The notes: generated from the sequence alone by a model not told the origin. Shown: positions 24,001-37,500, counted from the first letter of the stretch. The stretch: DNA of 64,000 nucleotides from Lutraria lutraria (GCA_964023205.1 OZ026835.1:36925083-36989082), one strand, 5' to 3'. Program-made: numbers and translations.

Positions 24001-26498
24001 TTAGAGTGAACTTCCTGTGTCAGGACTGCGATTATTTTGTTTCATTATTTTTTCTATAATAAGTATTTCCAGTGCTTGATATATAATTTGTTTTCTTTCT
24101 ACCTAATGAGTATGTCAACATTTCATTCTCATAAAAGAAAGCTTATTTAGTTTATAAGATATTGATGTCAGATTAAGTCAAAATAATGATTTGCCATGCG
24201 TATGTTAATCTAAATAATGGAAATAAAATGTCAATCTATTATGGCTTTCAATACGCGATTAGGTAATAATGAACTGTATTCAGCACAATGTATCAACAAC
24301 AACAAAAAAAAAAGATTTTTATTTATATGCATTTCAGTGACAAATTAAACCACGTTCTTGCAGTAATAATATAATCAATGTTTCACTTCTCAATTTAAGA
24401 GCATTGATGTTCAGAGAAACAAAAACATGCAAATAGCTGCTAAACTCAAAGACAATACCATTGTAAGTGAAGTGAGCAATCTTTTTAACAATTCGGTAAC
24501 TATACGCTCTAATTAGCATGTATATATATTGTTAATCATCATACATGTATAGTCAAAACTGTCATAGCGACCACCTCCGAATTAACGCCACCCTAGGAAT
24601 AAAGGCTATTTTAAACACCTCCGAATAAAGGCCATCGGTCAATAAAGGACACATTATATCTTTCCACAGGTTTGACTGTACATGTGTTTACTTCTTACTT
24701 GGGTTCTTATAATTTCATGTTGTTTTTTGCATGATAATTTGCAGGGTAATGCTGGAGCCCAGGCACGTGATCGAGCTGCTCATCAGCCTCAGCCAATGAG
24801 CGGAGGTGATGTGAAATTATCAAGTGCATCCCATTCGCACCATGGCAACGCATTAAAGCTCTCTGTTGTCCAAAGCTCAGTTAAATGTAGTAACAGATCC
24901 AGTCCTACAAAGGGTCCTTCAAGAATGCTTGGCAAAATTAATGAAGGTTTGATGACCAGGAGGGATGGCAATAATAAAGTCAAACCTCCGTGTCGCAGAT
25001 CTGTAGCACCACCTGACAAGTGCAAACAGAAATCTGTGGCCCAAGACAAAGAGGAACCGGACAAGGTCAGCATTGCACCCAAGACAGATGTCAAGTTAGT
25101 CAGTGAGGACAAAAAAACAGGTTTAATTCGCAGATGCATCAATATCTTGAGACGCAGAACTGAGTCTGTCGTGTCTAACAGACAAATACTCGAAGTCAAG
25201 CCTGCAACCCCTGAAAACACCATCAAGAACCACAAAACGAGTGTCACCATGATGAAAATATCTCAGGTAAATATACTACAGCATTTTGATGCAAACATAT
25301 TCGTGGTGGAGAGCAAGGAAATGTCTTGCTATCTTGTAATATTTTATCTTTTTGCTTTTTTGCAGCAAAATACTTCACAGATATTCTCTTTGATAAGTAT
25401 TTAAAAACTTTCCAGTGTTATATATACATGTATTGTTAAATTTATTATATGAATGTTGTGACCGTTTTAAAAGTCGTTATGTAAATCAAATTAATCAATA
25501 CTTTAATATGTCTAACATTATTCTACAGAATTACATTGGTACATTCAGTATACATAATTCATGTGCAAACTTCAGAATAACTTGAGACCAGATAGAGGCA
25601 TCGTGTGGCCATCTGACCTAGAAGGTCTTAGCTCTCTTAACAAGGCATACTATGTTGAACAATTCCTTCGCACTGAGCTGTTCAAGCAAAGATGCAAAAG
25701 AAAAGAAAAAGGCGGAAAGACCTGGATGAATGGCTTGAGCAAGTTTCAACTGTGGGTCATTGAGTAAGTGTTTATTAACCAATTTAAACGTATCTTAGTT
25801 TTGCCTTTATTGTTATTATCAATGTACTGTATATTTGGCTTTATTCTTAAATAGATTGTTTATACACTAATAGTTAGGTATAAAATGTCATTTTATTAGA
25901 TTTTAGGCAAAAAAAATCGTTTAGTTTTCACTTTCTGGTTAGCCAACATAGCCTTTTACTCGCGATCTTAGACTTTTATTTAGCGGAACGTAACAACCAC
26001 CTTCTCTCTTGTTGAACTTTCCACGCGCTGTCAACAATCACCTACCTACTAACCTTTTTAATGTGTATATTACCTGAAAAAAACTATTTAAGTAGAATCA
26101 GGGACATATGAACTGGGTGAGCTTAGTATTCCAATAACTTGGCTGTAATGATAATTGAAAGGTGCCAAATGGCCCACTCCCATTGTCAAACATATCAAAG
26201 TTAGCCCCTCTCAAATCTGCTAATAGCTTCCCAAGGGCTTGCGAATTGCTCATTTCGCTTTACACGAGGCTTGTATGAAGACTGTCCAATCTCGGTGATG
26301 TTTCATCATGGTAGATTAAATGTTGGGGTGTGACAAAATGTCTCATTGAGTACTAATATTGTCTGTTTTTTTATCAGGAATGAAGGCACAGACGCCATTG
26401 ATGCAGTCCTTGACATTGTTCCAAAGAACAGAACCAATGCTAAAGCCAAAGTGAAGTGCTGGAGAGGTGAAATCCCACCCCCTCCCGCCGTGTGCTAG
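21090..26498 (+). CDS. Unrecognised protein with N-myristoylation-type start, 7 exons
   Basis: Exons: 21090-21240, 23052-23311, 23898-23960, 24400-24462, 24745-25266, 25576-25763, 26378-26498. All donors are GT, all acceptors AG, and phases close to 455 aa ending in TAG at 26496. The start is fixed by an in-frame TAA directly before the ATG. The protein opens MGNKLSRPAIKERRMAF: Gly2 and Ser6 fit the N-myristoylation consensus, followed by a basic stretch suited to membrane binding. Exon 2 holds an acidic/Ser/Pro region (SVSSLSSSSPDSPPPA) and an acidic segment ending EFEEFCRLQCDK. Exon 5 (174 codons) is basic, Ser/Lys-rich and looks disordered. Exons 6-7 are more ordered (GIVWPSDLEGLSSLNKAYYV, WMNGLSKFQLWVIE, AIDAVLDIVPKNR) and end PPPPAVC. 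No family recognised; probably a cytoplasmic-face membrane-associated protein. Confidence 0.8.
23351..23487. mobile_element. MITE with GGAAACTGAAC inverted termini
   Basis: The left end is GGAAACTGAACGATAGTTCG and the right end ATAAATTCAGTTTCC. It is 137 bp long. Relatives are at 35795-35929 and, on the other strand, about 53240-53385. It follows exon 2 of the unknown gene by 40 bases. Confidence 0.65.
24549..24680. mobile_element. MITE of the CAGTCAAACCTGTG family, TA-flanked
   Basis: It begins TATAGTCAAAACTGTC and ends CCACAGGTTTGACTGTA, so the termini are inverted repeats with TA at both edges, as in Tc1/mariner-type non-autonomous elements. The interior has AATAAAGGCCATCGGTCAAT. It is the best-preserved copy of this family in the window. 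Confidence 0.7.
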
Positions 26499-27610
26499 CC
26501 ATCTTCTTGTTTAACTTTTCCATCAACATCATAAACATGTTTTAACCAGTCTGGCCAATATCATAAAACTTTTTAATTTAATGACAATCTTTAGCATAAA
26601 ATCTTATTTTAGTGGTAACGTTTACAGATTTTTTAAAAAAAAGTCTTAACTCTTATATCCTCTTGTTATGTTATTTGACTTTTTGAATTTGGTATTTTTT
26701 TCTTAATTAAGATTTTCTTTAAAACAGTTGATGGCTAGTTGTTGATAATATGCATTCATTTTTCTTCTGGTAAAAATCATAAACTAGAATATCTTTTTTT
26801 TCAGGCTAATTTTCCTTAAGTCAATTTTTTTATAATTGTATTGAAAGCTTAAATATTTTTCTCAGACAGTTGGTAGTTTTTACTCATTGGTTCGTGGATG
26901 TTGTCTAGTAGACCTATTTAAAATTTTCTCAAGTACTTGTAGTGTGCATTTTAATCATTGTTTTACTGATATTTAAAAAAAACAGTCTGACATCTGACTA
27001 TTGTAAATTGTTCCAAGTCCCTTGCTTTACATATTTATTTTCCTTCGTAAGTGTCTATCTTTTTTTCATTTATGAGAAGGTAGTTAATATTTACAAACAA
27101 AAAGATCTTTTTACTGATTTTAGTAATTTTTAAGTAGTAGTGTTGTAACTTTGCTTTGCGATGTTGTGTATCATATCTGGTAATAATGTATGTACATGCC
27201 ACAATTCATTATGATATTGAACAGTGCATAATACTTCGAAACTGGCATGCATATTCATCTAGGATACAATATTGTTAATCTTAGGCAGCATACAGCGGTT
27301 ACAAACATACTAAAAATCAACAGCAACAATAATTTGATAAATTTTAATCATACACCCACAGAAACAAGCATTATATTAACTATGCTCGACGTCTCTTGTG
27401 TATTTTAGACAGAATTTCTGTTCACAATGAGGCAAGATAAGGTTGAGCAGCCCTTTTCTTTCATAGCAGATTTATTTCCCTTTATTGAAATAACCAACAT
27501 GTATAAATTTGTACATACAAATGTATATGATGAAGTTTGACAACCTGACAGAATGACTGTCTAGCAGATTAAGGCGACCCCTTTCAATAAAAAGGCTTCT
27601 ACATTATATA
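26499..27610. other. 3' flank of the unknown gene, AT-rich
   Basis: Long T-rich runs; no coding exon or clear repeat seen. Confidence 0.5.
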
Positions 27611-27619
27611 AGGCTTAGA

Positions 27620-28640
27620 TTAAGTTAGACAATGGCATTATGTTAATATACTTACTTACTTCATCCACTTGAACATTCCTTTCGGAACATAAGAACATAA
27701 GTCTTCCACCCTCTTCCATTTTGTGCCTTTCGCTTGGCCTCGCCCTAGGATATCCCCCAACACCGGAGTTCTGCATGAAGTGTTCTTCTCCAGGTTGTGA
27801 TAGGTCGACCTCTCCAACGCTTCCATTGAGGGTTACAATCAAGCTTGTGATGTTTGGTTTGGTCCCTCCGTAAGATATGCCCAAGTCACTGCCACTTCCA
27901 CTCCTTGGTGGCACCTGTAAGTGGTCTCTGTCGTGGTCTCATCCAGGGCTCTTCGTTGGGGACCTTTCCGGGCCAACTGACATTCAGAATTTTTCTTAGT
28001 AGGGTGTTCACAAGAACTTGCAGTTTCTGTTCTAGAGCATTTGTGTGCTTCCATGTTTCATGATCGTATAACAGAACAGCTTCGATCTGAAGATAGTTAT
28101 CATTTTGTTGAGGAAGATGCTAATGTTGTTTCAGACTGACCTCTATGTGACCAACTTTTACGCGCCTTTCAAATTGTGGCTTTTCAATTTCTGTCGCTCT
28201 CAGTACCTCCTGACCTGCTGATTGTGCTTCCTATGTATGTGAAGTGATCTACATCTTCAACGTCATGTTGGACCATCTTGGCTGGTCAGTTTGATGCTGC
28301 ATTGATTTTCGTGCTCTTGGTTTCCTGTGTGTTGACTTATAATCTCGTTTGCTGTGCAATTGCTCTAAGGTGCTATGACTTCTGTATATGCCAGTAGTCC
28401 GACACTGACTGGGTATGTTAAGTCTTTTTACACAAAGTTAGACTTCAACCGCTTAGTTGTACATGGTCTACTTGAGCACCCAGCACATGACGAGCTAAAC
28501 AATCGATAGAAAAAACAACAAATCCTGTCTGACTCCAGTGCCAATAGTAAAAGCGGCAGATAGGTCCTTGTTGTTGATCACCTGGTAGGTCATACCATGG
28601 TAGAAACTGCTTATGATGTTGACTGTCTTGACTATTATGT
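27620..28640 (-). pseudogene. Decayed LINE reverse-transcriptase fragment
   Basis: On the minus strand, in shifting frames, the order is FYHGMTYQVINNKD and FTIGTGVRQ (RT palm region, about 28530-28620), then VQHDVEDVDHFTYIGSTIS and RSGGTESDRN (about 28200-28290), then LVNTLLRKILNVSWPGKVPN (about 27970-28030). This is the usual C-terminal layout of non-LTR element reverse transcriptases. The catalytic segment between is not intact and frame breaks occur, so the copy is 5'-truncated and dead. The clade cannot be assigned from this alone. Confidence 0.8.
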
Positions 28641-31600
28641 CATTGGAACATCAATAGTGTGTCCATTATGTGGTATATGTTAGCACTCATGACTTATTCT
28701 AGGTATATCAATGGATATGAAAAAATATATATACAGTCTACAGTTGGAACCACGATTAACTTTTGCTAGAAAATCATAAATATTTAAAAAAAAAAATTTA
28801 ATAGAAACATCGGCAGATGTTCTACATTCAAAACGGGTGTTTTATTTAAGAACATTTATACTGGACTCTCAGTGGCCAGTTCCTGCTTCACATTATCTTA
28901 ACAACAGTTCTTGAGTAGAACTAATTGAACTATCACTATATTCTCCGTAAGGTAAGACACCAGTCTAGGATGGACCTACCAATCCTTTCCTAGAAGTTTT
29001 ATCTCAATAAGCTAGATTCTGTTATTGTATAAGGAGATGTTTATCGGTTCACACGATCTGTAGGAAAGAACAAGAGTCTAGGTTGGACCTGTCAATCCTT
29101 TCCTAGAAGTTCTTTCCTATATAGATTGTAAATTGTTCCATTAAATATTTCATTTTTATATTCTGTAAAGCTCAATGTAACACATTACTATGATACATGT
29201 AAACATATGATATATGATGGAAGTTTGTCTATGATTAACAAGCTGATAGAGGCTGCCTCGTGTTAAATCACAATTCCAACATGATTAATCATGGTGTTAA
29301 ACGTTTGACAAATGTTATGTTAAAATCACTTTGTATGGGATTAATAGATGCCTTAAGATACTTAATAAATGCAAATCCACTAATATACAAAATGTAAATA
29401 GTTTGGATTATAATCGATAGGTCAATTGATAGTAATACTTATTTATCTGTAATTGAAAACAAGCGAATTAAAATGCAACAAAACACCAACAGAATTATCG
29501 CTTTAAGTATAACGTGTACTAAACCAGACCGTTCAAACAAAGCGTACAAAACAAGCTTCGTAAAGGTCGGGACAAACATGCATTAAAAAGTAACTTGAAA
29601 AATAAACCGTTACAGAAAACAAACTAAATTTTACTCCAGAAAAACATAAGCTATTACGAAATGAAGATAAATAAAGACTCTCATCTGTAAAAATTCAACT
29701 GTGTAAAGCATGTACTGACTTGCTTTTGAAATAAAGGATTGTGTAAAATATCAAAAAAATATAACAAAAATAGATAATTAAGTGCATAGAAGTCGTAAAA
29801 AATGAACATGTTAACATGACCACATAAAGTAAAAGCTATATACGAGATAAAACAATATGTAAGAGTTTTTTAAAAAATATCATTATACGGAAGCATTTCA
29901 AACATATAGAAATTATAAGAGTCACTAAAACAATTAGTTTTCAGGCAAGACCAGTACATATAGGGAAAACATAAAAAATGATATTTAAATGACAATTTAC
30001 AAATGCTGAAGTATCTGCCACAAAACTGATTGGATAATGGTATGACAAAGAAGCTCAATGAAACATAAGTGTAGCATAAACATTCTTCTATTTGTGTAAT
30101 GTATTGAAATACAGTTCAAAAGAAATCAACCACCAAGTACTACAGTAATTAATAATCATGATTGAAACTAGTACCAAACAAAATTAAATTAAAACATATT
30201 CAGAATTTATTAGAATATCAATATTAAAAAGAATGTATATCATACGTTTAAATATGACATTTCCAGTAAAAAAACTGTTGCCTTGACCAATTCGATATTA
30301 CAACTTAAAACTGCTTGTTAATGGTCAAAGGCATTCTAATTATGCCAATAAAACGAATAAACTTATAAACTGTATAAAAATCTACTCCCCTATAAAAACA
30401 ACAAAAACATGGCGTAAACATTGAATAGAATAAAGCATTTAAAGAAAGCCTAGCACAACCGTGATAACTACGACCCCCCTCCCCCAAATAAACAAACAAA
30501 AAACTATTGTTATATTAATTTTCAAAAATAAAATAACAAAGCTCTTATTTTGAATCCTTATTTTCCGATCAGTAAATAAAGTTCATGCATATTTTTTATT
30601 TTTGGTAAAAAAGGACAAATAAATACCACACACTCTGACTGGGTATCAAAACCCTTTGGGTTAAAAAATGATCAAGAACAAATAGAAACAAAAGGAGAAA
30701 AGTAACTTTAAAAATATAAGAATAAAATATAAAATTGACTGAAGAGCATAGTTAATACTAGTATGTTGCTGTCGTTTTCATAACTTGATGTTAAAAAACA
30801 ACAAGCTTAAATTTCGATATATTCTTAACTGATGTATACTTTATTAAACTCATTTTAATATACTAATCACACAATTCCATCTATGTATAGATACAGCATG
30901 GTGCTTGTGATTCATAATATTGTATTCTTGAAGTTTGTGGTCGGTATCAGAGTATATGTACTGTTTGATATCATAATGAAATAGATCACTAGCATGGTTG
31001 GTCTCAGCATTGTCAGTTTATTACCAGGTATATTAATCTAACATTGCGTTGGTAAAATAATATCAATACTTTTAAGATTGGAAGCTATTTTTCTTTGTTT
31101 TATTATTTTATCTACAAATAACTATTCTGAGGTTTCATTTATTTCCCTACAATTTCTCGACATATTTATTTGTTCATTTTTGTGAAGATAAATAGATAAA
31201 TCCATGATAAAAATCTTGTGAAATAAACATCCTTCTAGAACCATTTGAGAACTATTGTACAGATTTTACTTTTTTCAAACACATTGTTATGTCACTCTAG
31301 CTTACGTCTTTTTGGCATTTTTTTTTCGATTAATCAAGTTAAATTTCAAACCATCAAACATCATGTAGTGGCAAACAAATGAAATAAATGGACTAATTAA
31401 GTGGTTTTATAATGTCAGACTGTAAAATATATATCATGTTGTGGTATAAAATAAAGTTGTTGCACAACTGTTTTTGTCGTTTATGTTGTATTGTAATACC
31501 CATATTGCATTATGTCCACAAATATCTAGCCTGAAACAAACATGTACTACTAATTTCCTTGATCAATGATTATGCATGACTACAGTTCATCTAATCTGTA

Positions 31601-32012
31601 TTTCTTGCTTAATTGAATACTTGTGAATTCAATAGGTTGAGAAAAGCTCCTTAAGATAACTGTCCATAGTAAGTCTGTTTCAGTCACATGTGTGCAGTTG
31701 GCCATTGGCTGGATGTAAAGTCAATAGACCATCACATGAGCTCATCATTTGTTTAAGAAATTGAATTATCTCGATTTAAGTGTTCAGTGCTTAGACAGGA
31801 ACATAACTGTTAATTGTTAATATTACGTTCAGTATGAATTTAACACTACCAGGTACCATTTATACACATCGAAATTCACAACAGTTACATCACATAATCA
31901 TATTGAATATTCAGGACAGTGATTATAGAACTTAACTCTGTAGAATCTGGCACCATTGGTATATTGCAGAATACCATGCATTCAGGCCCATCATCAGTAG
32001 GTCGACAATGTA

Positions 32013-32812
32013 AATCAAAGCTCTGAAGGTTCTGCTGTTGTTCGGAACTACAAAGCAGTCAAAAGTTTAATTTCTTTGTAGGGTGAGTTTTTGAATCCGA
32101 ACAATAGTTCGCACATGAATTTCGATGCAGACTTAAGTACTATACTAACGCTTTTCTACACCCGCTATGCAGTTGTTTGAGTTGTTCCCGTTCCATGTGC
32201 TTTTAGTACTTTGATTTGATTTATGATTCCCATCTGATCAACAAAGTAGTTTAGCAATTAGTATAATATTATATAGTCTACATTACCTGCCTCTTTGTAT
32301 ACTCAACTTATGCAGAATGTAATATCTCATACATGAAGACATGCTTGAAGAAAAAGTTACACGTTATAAGCATTAAATTAATCGATTACAATTTCCAGAT
32401 GATCCACTTTTTAAAAATATCTGGTTGACACCAAGTTATCATCGCATCGTCCATGAATTAAATGATGACTTCTATACGTTTACAATACAAACTAGGAACC
32501 AGACTAAATTAGCATATACAGCACGAGGATTATGACGTCATCCTTCCTTGAAATGTGTGTACTGATAGTAAATATTGCAGTAATCCTAGGGAGAGGATTG
32601 TTTAGATTTTTTACGACTGTTTTATATTGCTCGTTTACGATATTGCATAGCCATCTGATTTTGACTCATATGCACGTAATATTTGAATTTGTATTTATGC
32701 CATTTAATTGAAAAAAATGGAACTATGATCGCAGGCGGAAGGTTAATGGAAGCTGTTCGGTATGCAGAAAAAATGAAAAATGAGCGATTATTGAAATATG
32801 GTAATACTGTAA
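32013..32812 (+). repeat. Arm of an ~800-bp inverted dispersed repeat (partner 52348-53145)
   Basis: From AATCAAAGCTCTGAAGGTTC to AAATATGGTAATACTG the sequence matches the reverse complement of 52348-53145, with scattered substitutions and small indels. Shared landmarks include GGAAGCTGTTCGGTATGCAG and TTTGACTGCTTTGTAGTTCC (reverse complement). No ORF. Probably an uncharacterised transposable element. Confidence 0.8.
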
Positions 32813-33171
32813 CTACCTATGTAGAAACTTAAATTGGTACCAAATTTACCATATTTCAGTCATGTACAAATGTAGTGTACCTTGCATCAGTGATGCTATT
32901 TGTATTTGTAGCATCCCTGATTGTATCTAAACCAAAGACTTGTATGTATACTCAACATATATATATAATTATCAATATATTGATAAATTTGTATGATTTC
33001 CTGTGATTTGATTCATGATCTTTTCAGACAGTCACATTAAATAAGTATATTACAGGGACGTAACTCTATCATGACACTGTTTTAGTGGTGTTTAGCCAAA
33101 CGCCAGTCTTGAACAGTAAGTGTTTCGGATAGTGCATGGTAATGGTACTTATCTTACATTATTATTAGATC

Positions 33172-33255
33172 TATGATACCAAGGACTTATGTATGTATAT
33201 AAGTCCTTGATGATACCAAGGACTTATATGTATGTATATAAGTCCTTGATGATAC
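33172..33255. repeat. Doubled palindrome AAGGACTTAT...ATAAGTCCTT
   Basis: GATACCAAGGACTTATGTAT with its inverted half TATATAAGTCCTTGATGATA occurs twice in tandem. Each copy can form a hairpin. Confidence 0.6.
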
Positions 33256-33483
33256 ATATTATCATTGAATATATTCAATTGAGTAATATTTAAATAATCT
33301 TGTTCTATTTCTAACATGTAACGTTAATATTGTCCGCGTTTTTCTCTATTCAACGTTGTAATGTACGAAATCGTGGATTTTAGTATTTTCATTCTTAACA
33401 GTTAAACAGTTAAAAGGATTATATAATTAAAACCACAAGTCCGGACCCTTAGCATTGACATAATTATAATGAAGTACTGAAGG

Positions 33484-34471
33484 TATATAGACAGACCGGA
33501 ACAGTACGCGGACGCTACCAGTACGCGGACACCCTCGTATTCGGCAAGTTAAAACATCCTGTACGATACCGATATTACTTACCTATATTCGCAGCAAACT
33601 TACCTTTCTTCCGGTATGATACATTTTCTGTTTAAACTTTCTGTTTATACTGATCAGCAGACGATATAAACAAAATAAATTGACATTTGTAAAAATATGT
33701 AAGTCCTTGTGTAAATGGCTAAAAAAATCGCCACTGATTAAAATAATACGTATTTAATAAATATGAGACAATCTCACTTGAGTAGACTTTTTAGTAAACA
33801 AAAAACCTGATATTCACAATCGATCTTGCAACGCCTAGTTTAACTCAGCAACCTTCGCATCTTTATCGCTTTGGCGCTTGAACCATGTGACTACAGGTAC
33901 CTTCCAAATGTTTTTGCTTTCCATTTTATAATTTTATTTTGACGTCCTTAACTCCCGTAAGCTACAAACTTAGTGATGGAAATTATTAAATCTAGATAAA
34001 TACTCATTTCTATAAAGTACAAACTAAAACTGTAGGAGAGTCTTTGTTCTGCATGGTTTTTGTAAAGAAGAATAAATGCATTGACGTATAATTGCACTCA
34101 ATGATTCAAACATGTTAATTTTTTATTATAGAAAAAATATTTTCTTTTAATTTTCATGTGTAAATGAAATAAATACACAAAAAAAACATTTTCAGGTGAG
34201 TTTACTTTATTTGACCATTTTACGTCTATACAAACGGGTGTCCGCGTATTGGTTAAATTGTACAATAATTTTGAGCCATGACTGTACCTGCCGCGATGCC
34301 TGACTGCGCATGCGTAGTGCATTGTTTACAATCTTAAGTTCCTGTAAATTTCTAAGCAAGGATTCATCTTCAAAACTACATAGACTGGATGATTTGAAAC
34401 ACGGCCTCAATTACACGAAATAGTTACATATGGGGGAAAGTGTCCGCGTACTATTCCGGTCTGTCTATATA
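33484..34471. mobile_element. 988-bp non-autonomous DNA element with ~27-33 bp inverted termini
   Basis: The left end TATATAGACAGACCGGAACA continuing GTACGCGGAC is mirrored at the right by GTCCGCGTACTATTCCGGTC continuing TGTCTATATA. GTACGCGGAC is repeated inside the left end (33520-33529), and GTCCGCGTATT recurs at 34241, as expected of subterminal transposase-binding motifs. Short minus-strand ORFs at 34098-34410 show no recognisable transposase. It ends about 100 bp before the SETD4 start. Confidence 0.75.
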
Positions 34472-34574
34472 TTTCTGTCCAGACTGATTGATTTAACTAT
34501 TTTGGCAGGATGGTTAATTTTTGCCAAGTATTTTTTTATACCAAAGACAGCGTACCCTGTACTCATCATTGTAG

Positions 34575-37500
34575 ATGGCTGGCTGCCAAGGAAACATTGA
34601 AAGCTCAAGTAGAAGATGTGGTAAATGTTCTCGTAACAGAAAAATGCGATGTCATCCCTCTAGACCCCTTTCTTGTGCACATGAACCTTCTATGAAACTT
34701 TTAAGACAGTGGATGAAAGAACAAGCCAAGTTTAAAAATTCACTGGTCCCTGCCATATTTCCTGGTAAGACATGAATTTTGTACTTGACAGTCTGAGAAT
34801 GTGCAAGTCAAAAGATATATAAGATGTAAATTCTTAGGATACTTGTAATTACGAATTTACAAAAAATATATATTATATCACTATGGGTCATGGTTTAGAT
34901 TTCTAATCTTGTAAGAACAGTATCAACTGTTGTTTTTTTTCATAGTTCAAAGCATAATGTACTGTAGACAATGATTTCGAGAGTGATTGCGATATTCACA
35001 TACCAGTGCCGTTTTTGCCATGCCATAAAAACGATATGGCACGGCCGTGCATATAATATGTGAATGACGTCACGAAATGACGTCATGAACTTGATGAAGC
35101 ATAGAAATTGATTGGTACATGTTTTTCAAAATTATAACTCAGGGATTTTTTGGGGGCAATTTTATAGCCTAAATTCGGTCATATTCCCTAAGGAAAATAG
35201 TATCTTTTTATTAAATGAGTGTAGATTCCGTCTTTAATTCATTGAACTCGTTGAATAAAACAGTATGAAGCTTGCCAAAGGCTCGCTTCATACTGTTTTA
35301 TACAACTTGTTCAATAAATTCAATACGGAATCCACACTCATTTAATATCCTCTATTTATTGTTTCCTGTATTTTCTCTTTAGCATGAATAATGAATAATA
35401 TTTTAAATCAATTTACTATAAATTATAATTGTCCATAATATTGTGGTAAACGGTATTTTCGAAATAATTATTTCAGATACTGGCCGTGGATTGATGACAA
35501 AGAAAGCTATCAGACCAGGGGAAATAATTTTGTCTTTACCTCAAACACTTCTTATTACTACAAAGACTGTTTTGACCAGTGACATTGGTCAACATATCAA
35601 ACGGCAAGTGGTACCAATTTAATTATTTCAAAATTTACTGACAAAATTTATTTCAAACATTTTCTTATTCATGAAATCTATTGGATATACTAGTGTCAAC
35701 TAGAAAAAATCAGATGCCATAGAAAATCTTATTTTTAGTGACTTTTTTAAATTGAAAAAATAGTTTTGTCTTGAAATTGATATATGTAGTTTTTGGAAAC
35801 TTAACAATAGTTCAGCTTTTGATAGCCGTCACTAGCTCTGAATGCATGAACTTTGATGTAGACCAAATTACTATGATTCAGTTTTCTACTTCCTTCGTTG
35901 CAGTGCAAGTCTATATTAGTTCAGTTTCCATGAGTACTTTCAGTACTTTGATTACAAACACATGCTATCTTTCTTTTACAGGTGGAAGCCTAAACTAAGC
36001 CCTCAACAATGTCTGACTGTATATCTAATCTGGGAGAGACACAAAGAGTCTAAATCGCTATGGTTTCCATACATAAATATGTTACCAGTGACATTTACCT
36101 CCCCTGCATATTTTAGTTTTACAGAGTTGTCTTTCTTACCAAAGTCTGTGAGGCTCAAAGCTAATCAGGAGTTGGACAAATTGAATGTTTCTTACAGAGA
36201 AGTTAATTTCTTCAGCAAACATCACTGGCATGAACTACATGATATTTTGTCATACGACATTTATAAATGGGCATGGTGTGCAATTAACAGTCGAAGTGTA
36301 TTTTATGAAGTAAATCATAGTGACTATTTAGATCCAGAAAAAACTGATAATCTAGCATTGGCACCATTTCTTGATTTGTTAAATCATTATCCTCGGGCTG
36401 ATGTAAGTGCCTAGTTTAGCATTTTTCATCTAATTTAGTCTCTAATTAATCTATATATAAACATACCTACTGTTAGAAGTTTAAAAATATCTTCAGTTTC
36501 GCTATCCTAAGATAAATTGGTCATTTCTTGTGATATTTGATTATAATGTTCATGTTTAGATGGTGACATGGTACTTGCCTGATGTTGGAAATGAATGAAA
36601 ATAGCCTCAGTAAAGCTCAAAATTGCTATTTTTATCATTTTAAGTCTATAGTGATACAAAAACACATATGGTTGCTAAATTTTACTATTTCAGACCATCT
36701 GTTTTGAAATTGTGAGTTGCACACTGCATTCACTAGCTTGTACATTTATCATTGATTAGTATTTTGGCATATTAACTTTAAATTAACATGATATTCTTGT
36801 ATCTTTAGATCAATGCTGGATACAATGCTGACACAGAGTGTTATGAGATAACTACATTTGACTCTTACAAACCATATGAACAAGTATTCATCTCATATGG
36901 TAACCATAGCAACCAGACACTATTTATTGAATATGGATTTTGTGTACCAAATAATCCTAATGATGTTTTTGAAGTATCATACGGTAAGTATGTTTTCATA
37001 TGTCACCAATTAGGGGTTGGAAGATAGATCACTGATTCAACATATTATTTGTTCTAAAAAATGACAGTTTTGTAAAAAATGGCCTTTATTCATAGGGTGG
37101 CCTTTATTCAGAGAAGAACACTAACACTGGTTTGACTGTATTTTAACAGATGAATGTGCATATTAAAGTCCGTTTTAAAAAGTATAACAAAAACACTGTT
37201 AAAACATATTTATAAGAGAAATTATACTCATAAATCCATCGTGTAAGCCTCTCATTTTCTTTGTATTGAAATGAGCTCAACTGTGATAACTATATTGAAA
37301 TCTTCATGTGCATTTTCAGTACTGTATTACATGTATGAATAGTACATCAATCTGTTTGTAATATATGTATAAGTTATCACTGGTATGTAATATCTGTTGA
37401 TTGATTTTACTTTCAGATGACGTAATGAATGTCTGTAAGCATTTTTCTATCAAGTATTTAGACAAGAAATTGGATCTACTTCAACACCAAGATTTATTAA

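Larger units (their letters stand above)
28641..33483. other. Non-coding AT-rich region
   Basis: No coding exon found. A two-copy repeat lies at 28971-29010 and 29074-29113 (CTAGGATGGACCTACCAATC against CTAGGTTGGACCTGTCAATC, both followed by CTTTCCTAGAAGTT). It also holds the 32013-32812 inverted-pair arm and a palindromic doublet at 33172-33255. Confidence 0.5.

Noticed and set aside
24789..25250. 153-codon minus-strand ORF
   Set aside because: Opposite-strand shadow of exon 5 of the unknown gene; no splice partners.
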